Shown piece after piece: positions 36,331 through 45,965 of a stretch of DNA of 64,000 nucleotides (its first letter is position 1; each line of letters begins with the position of its first letter). The stretch covers positions 2,108,001-2,172,000 of the forward strand of contig JAJUBI010000002.1 of assembly GCA_022419385.1 (NCBI GenBank). The letters are read 5' to 3'. Source of the DNA: Paraconiothyrium sp. Pb-2020. Lineage: Eukaryota; Ascomycota; Dothideomycetes; Pleosporales; Didymosphaeriaceae. The position numbers and the translations under genes were made by a program. The notes under the pieces were generated by a model. That model saw nothing but the letters and a program-made list of their open reading frames with translations, ran no database searches and was not told the DNA's origin.

Positions 36331-36970
36331 ATTCTTGTTTGGAAGTGGTCCTCATGCATATGATCGTTGTGGATTGGTGAACGGTCTGCGTACCTGTAGT
36401 GGGCTAGATGTGTGGAAGCTTAACGAGTGGGTCGAAGGTAATATGGATAGAAAATGGGTAGTAAATAGGATTGAACAAGACCGAGTACAAGAAGAACGAA
36501 TGGAGGACACGAGCGAATGGAGGAGACGAGAGGGGGCAGATCAGGAGAGGAGCTTGAATGAGTGGTTGCTGCGCTGCACTACACCAGCCACGCTCGGGAG
36601 GGCACGAGAATGCGACAGCATCTTTCGCGGCTGCTCAACCCCTAGGGTAGCCTAGAGTCTAAGGATCTTGCGTTGAACCCACGTCTATACTCGTACGCGA
36701 GGCGAGCACAATCTTAGAATGAAATCGTAAAGCAGGGTGCTGCCCCTATACTAGATAGCAACGACGAACGATGCCTACTTGCCGCACGATGAGGGCGTTC
36801 AGACGTGGGCCAAGAGTTTGGCGCTTAGCTCCCGAGCTGTGCTAAATGTTTGTTCGATCAGGTGCAGCTAGGAGCCCATGGAAGGGTTGGGTCACGCGCG
36901 GACTGGTCAAAGGGCGTTCTTAAGGGCCCAATTGCAACATGTGAATATAGTCGATTCTCTTCACAGTTCG
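36331..36970. other. Intergenic region
   Basis: 640 bp with repeated GA-rich patches (for example 36470-36560). It precedes the 3' end of the lactone oxidase gene. No gene seen. Confidence 0.35.
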
Positions 36971-38743
36971 TCACATTTTGTTGAAAACGTTGGTCCCGGA
37001 GATGAACTCTTCTGTGTTCTCTCGCCTTCTCTTCTCTACCCCCAGGTCTTCGTCTTCGTCCCTCAGACTCTCCAACAGTACGCTAGCTTCAGCCTCAGCG
37101 CCAGCCATCAAGTCAAAGCTCTCTCCACTTTCGCTGGCGTTCTTCTCAAATGCGTCCACGCCGCCATCGTACCACCTTGCCTGCTCGCCTACCCAATCGA
37201 CGCCGCCCGTATGCCGCTGCCGTCGCACAACTTCCTTCTCTTCAAGTGGAAATGCGGCAAGTTCGGTCTTAGGCGGTAATATGGTGCGGCGATGCCATGC
37301 GCCAAGGAACATACCATCGGGATCGACCTCGCTGCGGACGCGGAGGTACTCGTTTAAATCGTCGCCGTACACCTTGGAGAGGTAGGTGTGGTCCACGGAC
37401 TGGAAGTTCTTTGCCCAGTGCGGGTGGCCATTGTACTCTTTCATGAGGTGCTCAAAGGCCTGGTAGTAGCGCTCGCGGCAAGGCGGATCCTGGTTGTATG
37501 GTCGGTAGAGGGTGGCATTGAGATACAAAGATGGTTCCTCGGGGCAGGAAGTGTCAAGAAAAGGACGAGGTTGTCGATTTACGGTATTGGCTACACGAAC
37601 TTCGATGGGCGAGTGGACATAGAGGCCTCTGGTACTGAAAGGGATGGCGGATCCGCGCTCGTCGCCGTGGAGCCAATTGGTGAGGCGCGTCAGGGCCTCG
37701 GGGCCTTTGGCGAGAGGGATGCTCCACTCATTGACGAATTGCGAGTACAGACAGTTCATAAGCAGACCGGTGCGCTGTTCCTCGACAGCGCTAACGGTAG
37801 CTCCGTCCTTGAAGCCGTACTGCATACCGAAGACGAACCACTCGACCCAAGGCAAGAAGCGTGGCACATATTGCGAGAACCAAAGGAGGATATGGTAGGT
37901 GTGGAAGCCTACGCTGCCGCCGTACCAATTGTAGGCAGGCTTCACGTGAGGCTTATCCGTCTTGTTCGCCTTCCACACAATGGCGCGTTTCATGTAAGGA
38001 AGCCACCAGACGCGCACGAATTCGTGAGACGTCCACAAATCCTTGTCCCATAGCGAGAGCACTTGGTCGATGGGGAGTATCGTCTGGGCCCACTCGATGT
38101 CGCTGTGCTCGGACAGCTCGTACTCTATCTCAACGATGATGCCCAAGGCACCGAGGGAGACGAGGGCAGCGCGGAACAGATCGGGGGACTGCGAAGCCGA
38201 GCACTTGACCGACTGGCCATTGCCGAGCACGATGAGTAGACTGCGGACGTTGTCGGATAGCAGGCCATGTTTCATAGAGCTTCCGTGGGTGGCGGTCCCA
38301 ATGGCGCCTGCCAGCGACTGCACGTCAATGGAGCCCAGCGAGGGCATCGTCAGACCATGCTCTTTTGCCGCCAGATTCAAGTCGTGCATGCGTATGCCAG
38401 CCTGCGCCGTGATGGTCTTACGTTCTTTGTTCACGTTCAGCACCTTCCCAAAGTCATCCAGGTTCACCATCCACGCCGAGGTGCAGGTGATGTCCGACGG
38501 CGAATGGCCGCATCCGACGGTCACGACGCGGCGTCGCATGCGGCGGGCGAGGGTGACGATCTTCTGGACTTCGGCGACGCTCTGGGGCCGCAGGTAGAGC
38601 TCCGGGCGCGAGTGAAAGGTGCGTGCCCACGTGTGGTGGATGTGCGACTGCGAGGCGCGGAAGGCCACGTCGGGATCGAGCCGCCCAAGCTCGACGAGGA
38701 AGTTGGGCGGCATGCTGAGCGCTGCCAGCTGCGAGTGTGCCAT
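36971..38743 (-). CDS. ALO1: D-arabinono-1,4-lactone oxidase
   Basis: Last enzyme of fungal D-erythroascorbate synthesis: it oxidises D-arabinono-1,4-lactone with O2 using covalent FAD, on the mitochondrial outer membrane. A single exon of 590 residues; the first ATG in frame (38741-38743, MAHSQLAALSMPPNF) was chosen because the upstream frame has no other ATG. The FAD-binding PCMH domain is at about 35-210: RVVTVGCGHSPSDITCTSAW contains the V-G-x-G-H-S motif with the FAD-attachment His. The ALO domain follows, with WWLPYMKRAIVWKAN and the C-terminal FQSVDHTYLSKVYG and DPDGMFLGAWHRR. Yeast Alo1 is 526 residues; the surplus is an acidic tail. Next to the RiPP-like locus, it is probably a bystander. 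Confidence 0.93.
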   Translation of the reverse strand: MAHSQLAALSMPPNFLVELGRLDPDVAFRASQSHIHHTWARTFHSRPELYLRPQSVAEVQKIVTLARRMRRRVVTVGCGHSPSDITCTSAWMVNLDDFGKVLNVNKERKTITAQAGIRMHDLNLAAKEHGLTMPSLGSIDVQSLAGAIGTATHGSSMKHGLLSDNVRSLLIVLGNGQSVKCSASQSPDLFRAALVSLGALGIIVEIEYELSEHSDIEWAQTILPIDQVLSLWDKDLWTSHEFVRVWWLPYMKRAIVWKANKTDKPHVKPAYNWYGGSVGFHTYHILLWFSQYVPRFLPWVEWFVFGMQYGFKDGATVSAVEEQRTGLLMNCLYSQFVNEWSIPLAKGPEALTRLTNWLHGDERGSAIPFSTRGLYVHSPIEVRVANTVNRQPRPFLDTSCPEEPSLYLNATLYRPYNQDPPCRERYYQAFEHLMKEYNGHPHWAKNFQSVDHTYLSKVYGDDLNEYLRVRSEVDPDGMFLGAWHRRTILPPKTELAAFPLEEKEVVRRQRHTGGVDWVGEQARWYDGGVDAFEKNASESGESFDLMAGAEAEASVLLESLRDEDEDLGVEKRRRENTEEFISGTNVFNKM

Positions 38744-39669
38744 GTTCGCGGCGCTCGAAGGTCGGTGTGGAGCAGCGTCGAAGGGCTGGTGTGGGTGAGT
38801 CTTGTGTATGACGTTTCTGCGCAACCCCGCGAATCGCGAACTACGCGCGTGCTGTCCCTCTCTGCGTGCTGGGCTGTCAACGGGGGCGCGGCAGCATATA
38901 TGTACGGGTGCTGCACATGGCACGATGAGTTGCGCCGGGAGCGCCGCCCATGGTGTGACGCTAGAGCAAACGTCCAGGACGGAGGGGCTTCTGAGCAGCG
39001 GTGAAGGTGGAGCCTCGTCTCTTCATCCCAACCGGCTAGCGTCCGAGGTCCACTCGATGTGTCGCACGTGGTTTGGGCTTGCGCGTACCTCTTCCCTCCC
39101 TTCACCAGATGCACCTTGTCCAGTATACCATCGTCCCTGACCTCACAACCAGATTCTTCGACTTTGCATGTAGCGTCGTTACCGCTCTTGCCACTCTTCT
39201 CGCACACAGGACCGGTAAGCCATCGTTCAACTTCTAGGAGATTAAATCGTGGAACAGATGACATGCTAATGGATCCCGATGGTAGATAGATTGAAAGTCT
39301 GTGAACTATACCGTGCGTTTACTAAACAACACTTCAAGCAAGTCACCATGGGATGACGAAGCAGGACACGTCCCGGGGTGCCTGCCGAGATTCCCTGTCA
39401 TATTATCGTAAGACTAGTATCTCCTGTGAGAAGCAGACCACTGAATCCATATTCTTCTGCTTGGAATTGCATTTCTTATTTCGCCAGCATCGGCTTGCTT
39501 GGAATGAATGTCGCTACAAAAAAAATCTGACTGCAAACCCTCCCGCCAAATATTGCTGCACAAGAATCCTAGCACCGGATCGGACCACGCGAGCTCAGTC
39601 GGACGACATCAGATTCAGACAAAATGTGCCACTATCGATATCTAGCTGGAGTCAAACTGGTCACGTGCT
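38744..39669. other. Intergenic region
   Basis: 0.93 kb between the ALO1 start and the 3' end of the repeat-peptide precursor. It contains ALO1's promoter. Large opposite-strand frames reaching into 39353-39886 are shadows of the precursor. Confidence 0.4.
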
Positions 39670-40099
39670 CTACCACAACCAAATATCATCAGCGTCCTTG
39701 ACGAGCTTGCTCTTCTTGCTCTTCTCACTGGCTTCGGCCTCACGCTTCTTCCAGAGCCAGATATCGTCGGAATCCTTCGCGAGCTTGGCACGCTTGATGG
39801 TGGCTTCTTGTCCCCGCTTCCATAACCAGACATCATCCGAATCATCGGCTCGCTTCCACAGCCAAACATCGTCAGAATCCTTCTGAAGCTGGGCGGCTTC
39901 ACGCTTCTTCCACAGCCAGATGTCATCAGAGTCCTTCTCGAGCTGAGCCCGGGTAGCGACATCCGCGGCCTCCGGCTCTAGCCTTGTTAGCATGGTGTTT
40001 TTGCACTACTCATGCCGTGGACATACTTGGTTCAGCAACGGGAGAGGCGCCAGCAAACGCAAACAGAGGCACAACGAGAGCAAATCGTTTGAACTGCAT
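39670..40099 (-). CDS. Secreted repeat-peptide precursor, RiPP (dikaritin)-like
   Basis: Two exons on the minus strand: 40027-40099 and 39670-39977; the 49-nt intron runs GTATGT...GCTAG with a TGCTAAC branch site; 126 residues. The N-terminus is a signal peptide: QFKRF, a hydrophobic run to about residue 18 (VVPLFAFAG), then ASP, with cleavage likely near 19-20. Five repeats of D(S/A)DD(I/V)WLW lie at residues 40-47, 58-65, 71-78, 93-100 and 119-126. Copies 1-4 are followed by KKR, KR, KR and KKR, Kex2-type sites. The fifth is the extreme C-terminus and needs no cut. Most copies are preceded by L-x-K. Codons differ between copies (five Leu codon choices include CTG, TTA, CTC and TTG) while residues hold, so the peptide is under selection. 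A UstYa-like gene lies divergently 0.73 kb away. An alpha-type mating pheromone is the alternative; the core does not resemble one. Confidence 0.85.
39673..39933 (-). repeat. Five-copy core peptide array
   Basis: Cores occur at 39910-39933, 39856-39879, 39820-39843, 39751-39774 and 39673-39696 (minus strand). Each is 24 nt encoding D(S/A)DD(I/V)WLW. DNA identity between copies is lower than protein identity, unlike recently expanded tandem DNA. Spacers are 53, 12, 45 and 54 nt, so the array is irregular. Confidence 0.85.
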
Positions 40100-40826
40100 A
40101 TCGAAAGATTGTAGATGTACTGTAAATGTGGGGAGAAGGCAGTAGAGATGGAATGAAAAGCGTAGAAATCAGTGTTCGGGCGGTCAACTGGACCTTGAAG
40201 TAGTGACGGCTGGTCATCAGTAACCGAAGCAGCAGAAGAAGATCACTGACGACTCGTAACCCCGCATTAGAAGGATGAGGTGCGGTGTGCCCACGATCGA
40301 AACGAAGAACGATATGCATATGATCACCCTCTTCACCTGCCGCAGTCAGTATAGTCCGACGTCAACAATCCTCTTAAACGATGCAAGTGACCTACTGCCA
40401 GACAGTAATTTGTTGATGTTTGGCTTCAGTATGAGTACTCGTACGGTAGCGAGATGCAAAAGGCTAATACGCAGGAACTGATAAGCTCCAATACGATTCT
40501 GGACCAACCAAATGCCCTGTGGAGGAATGCATCAAGTCATTCGTCGTCACCAATCTCTAGCTATGATAGGAAGGTCACGCATACATACTGTAGACGGTCT
40601 TGAAAAGGTATCGAGCCGACACCGCTGTTCCCCACCTCACCTGTGTCGCGTAGCCAGCACTATGTGTTGGACTTGCAGATCTCGGGTCGCCTGAACCATT
40701 GTTTAGGAAGGTTGCTCGGTTATGGTCGGTTTCAGTATACTAGTCCAAGTATGGCCGAGAAGCTAACGACACAATCAAGCATATGCTTGATTTCTGTCGT
40801 CTTTCTTATTTCGTCATTACCGAACC
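40100..40826. promoter_or_regulatory. Shared divergent promoter of precursor and UstYa-like gene
   Basis: 727 bp between the two starts. It should contain both promoters and may carry a shared regulator site, but no clear TATA box or obvious palindrome was found. Clusters of this type are often co-regulated through such a region. Confidence 0.4.
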
Positions 40827-42185
40827 ATGCGTCCCATCCTTGCCAACAGGCCGATCCTTACACGGGCACTTCTTACCTATGTCCATCCCACAGTAGCACG
40901 AGTCACTTCATCTCCTACTGTTTCTCTCCTTTGTGCCATAAATTTACCATGGCCTTTTCGATTTTCAGAGAAAGATGCTTCACCGGCGTATTCGCCCATC
41001 CAAGATGACCAGTCCTCTGACTCGGCCAGGGAGTCAGATGAACTCCTACATAATGGCTACCCTACAGCATCACCTCGTAGGACCTCACGCAGAAGGCAAG
41101 TTTTCATCGTCGTCGGTGGCCTTGTGGCTTTACTTGCGTATTCAATCCTCCTCACTACAGCCACTTCGATCTGGTGGAAGAAGCAACGGATTCACGGCGC
41201 CAACGTGATCGATAGTAAGTTCCGTACGTTCCAGCTCCATTGCATACATCTCATAAGGAAATCATAGCTCCTATAAGAAAATACGTCGAGTATGAGCCAA
41301 CTTACTTTAAAATGACCGAGACATCCAAAGACTACGGTCTAGTTGGACAGCCGAGCGAGGAGCTTGACAAGAATTGGAGCAACATCATGCAATATTTTTA
41401 CGCAGAGATACCAAAGGAGTACATGCAGAAACTCGGACGCGAGCGGGAGGGGATCCGCCTGCCCAACGGGAATTACCTAGCCAATTACGCTTTCATCCAT
41501 CAGCTACACTGCTTGGTACAGATTCTCTCCCTCTGATCGACAATAAACTGATGCGACTTCCAGAAACGTCTCTACCAGTCGTACTTCCCTGACTATTACT
41601 GGCCTGATATGACAAAGGAGGAGACAGAATTGCAGCACGAACACAGCCGTAAGTTATCTGCGTTAGCGAATGATCTTGTTTCACAAACCTGCTGACTAAG
41701 ATTCGGCGTAGTACACTGCCTGCAGATGCTTGTCGAACAGGTGATGTGTAAAGCTGACGAGGCAAGTCCCCCGGGTACAGATTGGATGCGTGCTTTCTGC
41801 CAAGCGAGAAACAGACCATCTTAATACTCAAAAAAAGAAAAGAGTCTTTCCCTCGCTTAGCTAGGACACGAGGCAATGTACTATCCCCACTTGTCTGAGA
41901 CATACACTAACTTTGTACCTTCGGGTTTGGCAGACACCTCTCACCATGTATTGGTTCAACGAGAGTATCCTTCCCGGTGGTAACAGGACCATCGCACACG
42001 AGTGTGTCAATTGGGATCGGCTACTGGAAGGCATGGAAATGAACAAGGTCGACCCTTTCACACCGGGACTGCTTGTGCATCCGAAGTTTGGTCCTGTTCT
42101 GCCGAATGGCAGGCAGACACACCTGGACAATAGGATCGGGTACGTCAAGCACGCGACACCTCTTGATAGGACCCAGTGGCCATAG
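40827..42185 (+). CDS. UstYa-like (DUF3328) oxidase, RiPP cyclisation
   Basis: Family members form oxidative cross-links in fungal RiPPs (ustiloxin, asperipin, phomopsin). Five exons: 40827-41214, 41268-41515, 41564-41648, 41712-41761, 41934-42185; 340 residues. One TM segment is at about 91-115 (FIVVGGLVALLAYSILLT) behind an Arg-rich cytosolic stretch. The two diagnostic HxxHC motifs are present: HQLHC at 207-211 and HSLHC at 239-243, followed by MCKAD and TPLTMYWF as in the family. The second motif spans a splice junction, confirming the intron. Intron 4 (172 nt) uses a GC donor (GCAAGT). The start is uncertain: typical members begin near SEKDASPAYSPI, about 45 residues later, and an extra 5' intron is possible. 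Likely partner substrate: the divergent repeat-peptide precursor. Confidence 0.9.
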
Positions 42186-42683
42186 GAAGCCTGTTTTGGG
42201 GTGATACGGGAGCAGGCGGACGTCAGGATAACGAGATGTGGATCAGACTTGAGCGCCTATCGCGCGAATAATTATTCAAGTTAGCTCCGTGCCAACCAGG
42301 ATGGTCTGCAACCGAGTGTCACAAAAGCACATAATTGCTCTTTCTGTACATTACCCGATGCAGATCTATTGCTATCATATATGCAAGTCAGCGCATACGT
42401 GCGAGAAGTCAAAGCTTAGCAAGCTTGTCTAGGTCAAGGATTCTGCCGATAAGATCTAGTGAACAACACATGGCAGCAGCACTACATTAGCCCCGAGCCT
42501 AACCAATCACGGTACACTTTAGTAGTGCGAAGTCCCACCATGTTACTAGCCTGAACTAGTTTGGTTGCGTTACTTGCAAAAGTCTATGGTATATTTGTAC
42601 CTGCCCAAGTAGCAACACTTACAACAATGTCCAGCTTGACATTGACTTGCTGCTGCGTACGATGTTTCCGATCGTGGATCAAT
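42186..42683. other. Intergenic region
   Basis: 0.5 kb between the UstYa-like gene stop and the coding-like exons at 42.7 kb (convergent). No gene seen. Confidence 0.4.
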
Positions 42684-43409
42684 CTATGCTTCGTGATTGA
42701 ATTCCACCGTGAAGGTTTCATGACGTCCCTTGACCAATGACGCCTGCACGTCCTTGAAACCGCATCTCCACTGCACCCAAGTGGATAGCTGGTGATTGTA
42801 TGGAAAGGCGGCCGTGAGAAGGATTGGGCACCCATCTAGGTCCTGTGGAGTATCCGCAAACGTCCGAATAAACATTTCGCTTGCAAAGAGTACGCACTGA
42901 GTCATTGGAGACTGAGTATGTACACGGAATCTCGATAGAATACCCCACCTGCATATATGAGATCTATTTAATGTAGAGCATAGCTCTTGCACTCCTTTTG
43001 CCCTTTAAAACCAAGGTTCGCGTCTTCACCATTACCCCTTTCTACCCTAGATAGCAGCTGGCCACGTCACAGGATGATCTCTGGACATACGTTGGAGCTT
43101 TGAATGCCCACCCCGTCCTGATTATGGCGTGGTGATCTGCAAGGATCGCGACACATGACGTTGATTTCCAATCCCCCCAGGTCTCGCGCGACTGCTTCGA
43201 GTCGACGTACAGCCCGTACTCTCGTGGGTGAGATATTGTATGAATTGCTAAAACCATACATATCTGCCGGCGTAGCGCTAGGTGAATACGTAGGCGTGTC
43301 ACTCTCAGTAGCTACTGCTGGGCTCGCAATGCTGTCTTTCAGGGACGCAAGTACAGATAAAGTAGGTCCATCAGGTACGTCCGATTTTGAGTACTCATCT
43401 AGTAACTGG
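42684..43409 (-). CDS. Coding exons, probably 3' part of the SRA gene or a small gene
   Basis: Three pieces on the minus strand join in phase: 43091-43409 (beginning at an acceptor after CCGTAG), 42898-42948, and 42684-42842, with introns GTATGT...GCAG (142 nt) and GTGCGT...CACAG (55 nt). They read as one protein: SKSDVPDGPTLSVLASLKDS, later CRDPCRSPRHNQDG, then a C-terminal WVQWRCGFKDVQASL and the end GRHETFTVEFNHEA. The first 50 codons contain no ATG, so the piece is not a free-standing gene with that exon; the first ATG in frame is at 43261 (126 residues). A donor inside the last SRA exon (GTATTT, 43504) would join SRA to it in phase, giving 792 residues in total. Either reading leaves this as coding DNA. 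No domain recognised. Confidence 0.4.
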
Positions 43410-43477
43410 CTACGGATCGAAAGCTCTAGGTTTTGGTTATAGGAGAAGGGGTGACATAACGTAGACGTGTGGGTTGG

Positions 43478-45559
43478 CTACTGCGTCTGGTCTTCCCGAA
43501 AATACTGCACTGGGCTCATAGGCTCGAGCGGAGTCGGCGTCACGGGCTGTGGCCTGTCCTCAGAAGAGCTGGCATGCGCACGACGCTCGAATGCAGTAAA
43601 GGCGCGTCTTAGACTGCTTAATACCGCGCTCGGTCGCCGTGAAGAGGAGTAATTCACGGTCGAATTGGCTTCATCTCCCGTACCATCGAAAAGCTTTGCC
43701 ACCGGGTTGTGGGTTCGCAAGAGAACCGACTTCCTACTTTGCTTCTGGTTTAAGTCTTTTGCTGATTCCGGATCCTGCTTTGAGTCCGAATAGCGTAGGT
43801 GTTCGCTGTGCATATCGTCAGTCTTCTTGTGGGTTGCTTTCCTGCTAGCTGAGGTAGGAATGATTAGCTGGTCAGGGACCAAATGGGTGCGAGTCGTTGA
43901 ACGCGTAGTGAGCGCGAGGTCATTAGTCGTAGGAAGGGCAAGGTGAGGGAGGTCGTAGTCAATCCAGGGCGCGACCTCTGTGAATGAAGGGCGACTTTTG
44001 GAGGTACTTGCAATCGATCCTGTGCGTCTAAATCCCGGTGGCGTATGAACCGGAGGTGGATCGCTACGTGATGTGTCGGTCCGTGCTAAAGACAGCATAG
44101 CGGCTGGTATTGATAGGTTGGTCGGGCTAACCGTACGTTCCTCGATAGCTATGGTCAGCACATCTCCAGAAAAATCCTTTGACGTGCCCAGAGATTCCCC
44201 GCCCGGTACGGCTGCGAACGTAGGTGCTCGAGATGCGGCCGGTGAGGTTCTAAACAGTGAAGATCTTCCCGATGGTGCAGGAACTGGCGGAAGAATTTTC
44301 GGTGCGATCTTGGCGGGTACAGGAAGTATCTTCGAGGCATCGTTCGAAGCAGCCATCGTGTTATTACGAAGGTGCCGATGAATCTTGCGCAATCTTTTGA
44401 ATTCGGAGTAATCGTCAAGCTCAGACGCCGTCGGGGACTTGCCCACTTCTTCTATAGCAACAGAATCGCCTGTAGCGGCAAGTAAAGGTGATCAGCGTGC
44501 GCTTCGTATGTGCACGTGGCTACTCACATCTCTCTAGACAAATGTCGTAATACATATCACCGAGTCGAGACTTTTGCCTAGCGTTGGAGGAAGATGTCCT
44601 CGGCTGATGAATGGCCCATCCAGTTACACGGTACCTGTAAGTTGGTCAGAAGACGATGCTGAGGGGTGTGCCACACTAACAGTCCCTCGTATCTCACGCC
44701 AGCCTTGGGGCCCCACATGCTACTGGCACTATGACTTTGCAGAACGCGAAGCGGCTCCCTACTCCTCGGTGTAGCAGCTGTCAGATGGAATTTGCCTCGA
44801 TCGTCCTTGCCGCAGCGGTATGTTAATGTCGATTCGCTCAGTGCATCAAGTTCGCCTCCATCGAGAATCACAATCGCATATGCCCCGTATTTGTCATAGC
44901 AGATACCGCCGTCGATCGTGTCAACATCGATTATGCCGGCGTGGCAGGCGAAAAGAGTGTTGATCCACCACCTGAAATTGCATAAGCGTTGAAATATATA
45001 GGAAGACTCCTCGATCATACGAGCCGGGGTTGAAACCCAGACTGCCACGTCGGCGTGCCACAATTGGTGATATCTTGTCGGGACAGGTGTCCTGCCAGCG
45101 TTTGAGCAAAGCCTGAGAATGATTAGTGGCTGTATGTTGATTGGTGAACGGGTAGTGACTGACAAGCTTCGAAGTCTCCTCACTAGAGGCAATGCCCTCG
45201 AGACGCCCGCCTCTACCATAAAGAAAAGGACGCAGATCCCCAAGACGCCCGAATTTGGTTGTCCATACGTCTATGAGTCTATCACAGTCGTCCGCTAACC
45301 GTCCGGGCCACCGGGTGGCTAATCCAGAGATTTCCATGACAGCTCTATGAATCCCCGTAGCACGCAAGTCGAGAGCGGTCACACCGGAGGATGTCTTGAG
45401 GGCCTGGAAGACATCGTGTAGAGTCAACACGTCGTCAGCTCGAAGCAGCTCAGGACCTTCCCGGGCAACGAGCGGGTCAAGCTCATCACGGATCCAGTGC
45501 GAAACCTGTCGCAATCTTGCGCGAGAGAGGTCAGCTATCGGAAGAGTGGCGGTCGCCAT
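43478..45559 (-). CDS. SRA-YDG domain protein
   Basis: The SRA domain recognises modified cytosine or hemimethylated DNA, and fungal members of this type are usually of unknown role. Exons on the minus strand: 45164-45559, 45021-45112, 44681-44971, 44528-44634, 43478-44469; introns 46-58 nt; 625 residues in frame throughout. The SRA part is at about 160-290: WWINTLFACHAGIID, YGAYAIVILDGGELD and GPKAGVRYEGL then YRVTGW, matching the G-Y/D-G, YEG and W pattern. Splicing at 44681/44634 is required to reach YRVTGW. The N-terminal 130 residues are helical (LLRADDVLTLHDVFQALK). The last exon is Ser/Pro-rich and disordered, with basic patches. It may extend to 42684 by an alternative last splice. 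Its position beside a RIP-laden block is suggestive only. Confidence 0.78.
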
Positions 45560-45965
45560 CAGATCGGGGTAGAAGGGTGCGCGCTAACCCAAAGCGTCTC
45601 ACCGATGTATTGTGGATAATGATGTTGCTGTTAGACGATATCTGGCTGGTGTGAAAGCAGACAGTCCAAGGTAACTACCATGAACCGTTCCTGGGGCGGT
45701 CGTGGCTACCCTAAGGCGCTGTGATTGGGGACCAGTGACTGGAAGGGGAAAGGGCTCGCGCGTGAAGGGCAGAAGTGAATGCTCCCGCCACGAGGTACAT
45801 CCAGTCACGTGCAATGCAGCACCGTTGCTTATATCCGCCTCTTCTTTCACCCCACTTCATCTGAAGATGGTGATTGCTATAGAGGTTGCCTATTTTGCTA
45901 GATTATCATCGACGAATTTATCGTCCTCTCCGCATGGCCGAACCCAATCTTCAGCCTCTGCACCT
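45560..45965. other. Intergenic region
   Basis: 406 bp between the SRA-protein start and the 3' end of the methyltransferase gene, both minus strand. It should hold the SRA promoter. No gene seen. Confidence 0.4.

Noticed and set aside
38744..38923. Upstream extension of the lactone oxidase
   Set aside because: Frame is open but has no ATG before MAHSQLAAL; the added residues are Arg/Pro-rich and unlike the family start.
39353..39886. 177-codon plus-strand frame
   Set aside because: Lies mostly antisense to the precursor; its repeated residues mirror the repeat DNA of the real gene.
39673..39977. Repeat peptide as an alpha-type mating pheromone precursor
   Set aside because: Signal peptide and KR sites fit, but the cores lack the short Trp/Cys-type pheromone pattern of filamentous ascomycetes, and a UstYa-like gene lies next to it.
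36971..42185. Lactone oxidase as part of the RiPP locus
   Set aside because: It matches the primary-metabolism enzyme over its whole length and is convergent to nothing in the locus; kept as bystander.
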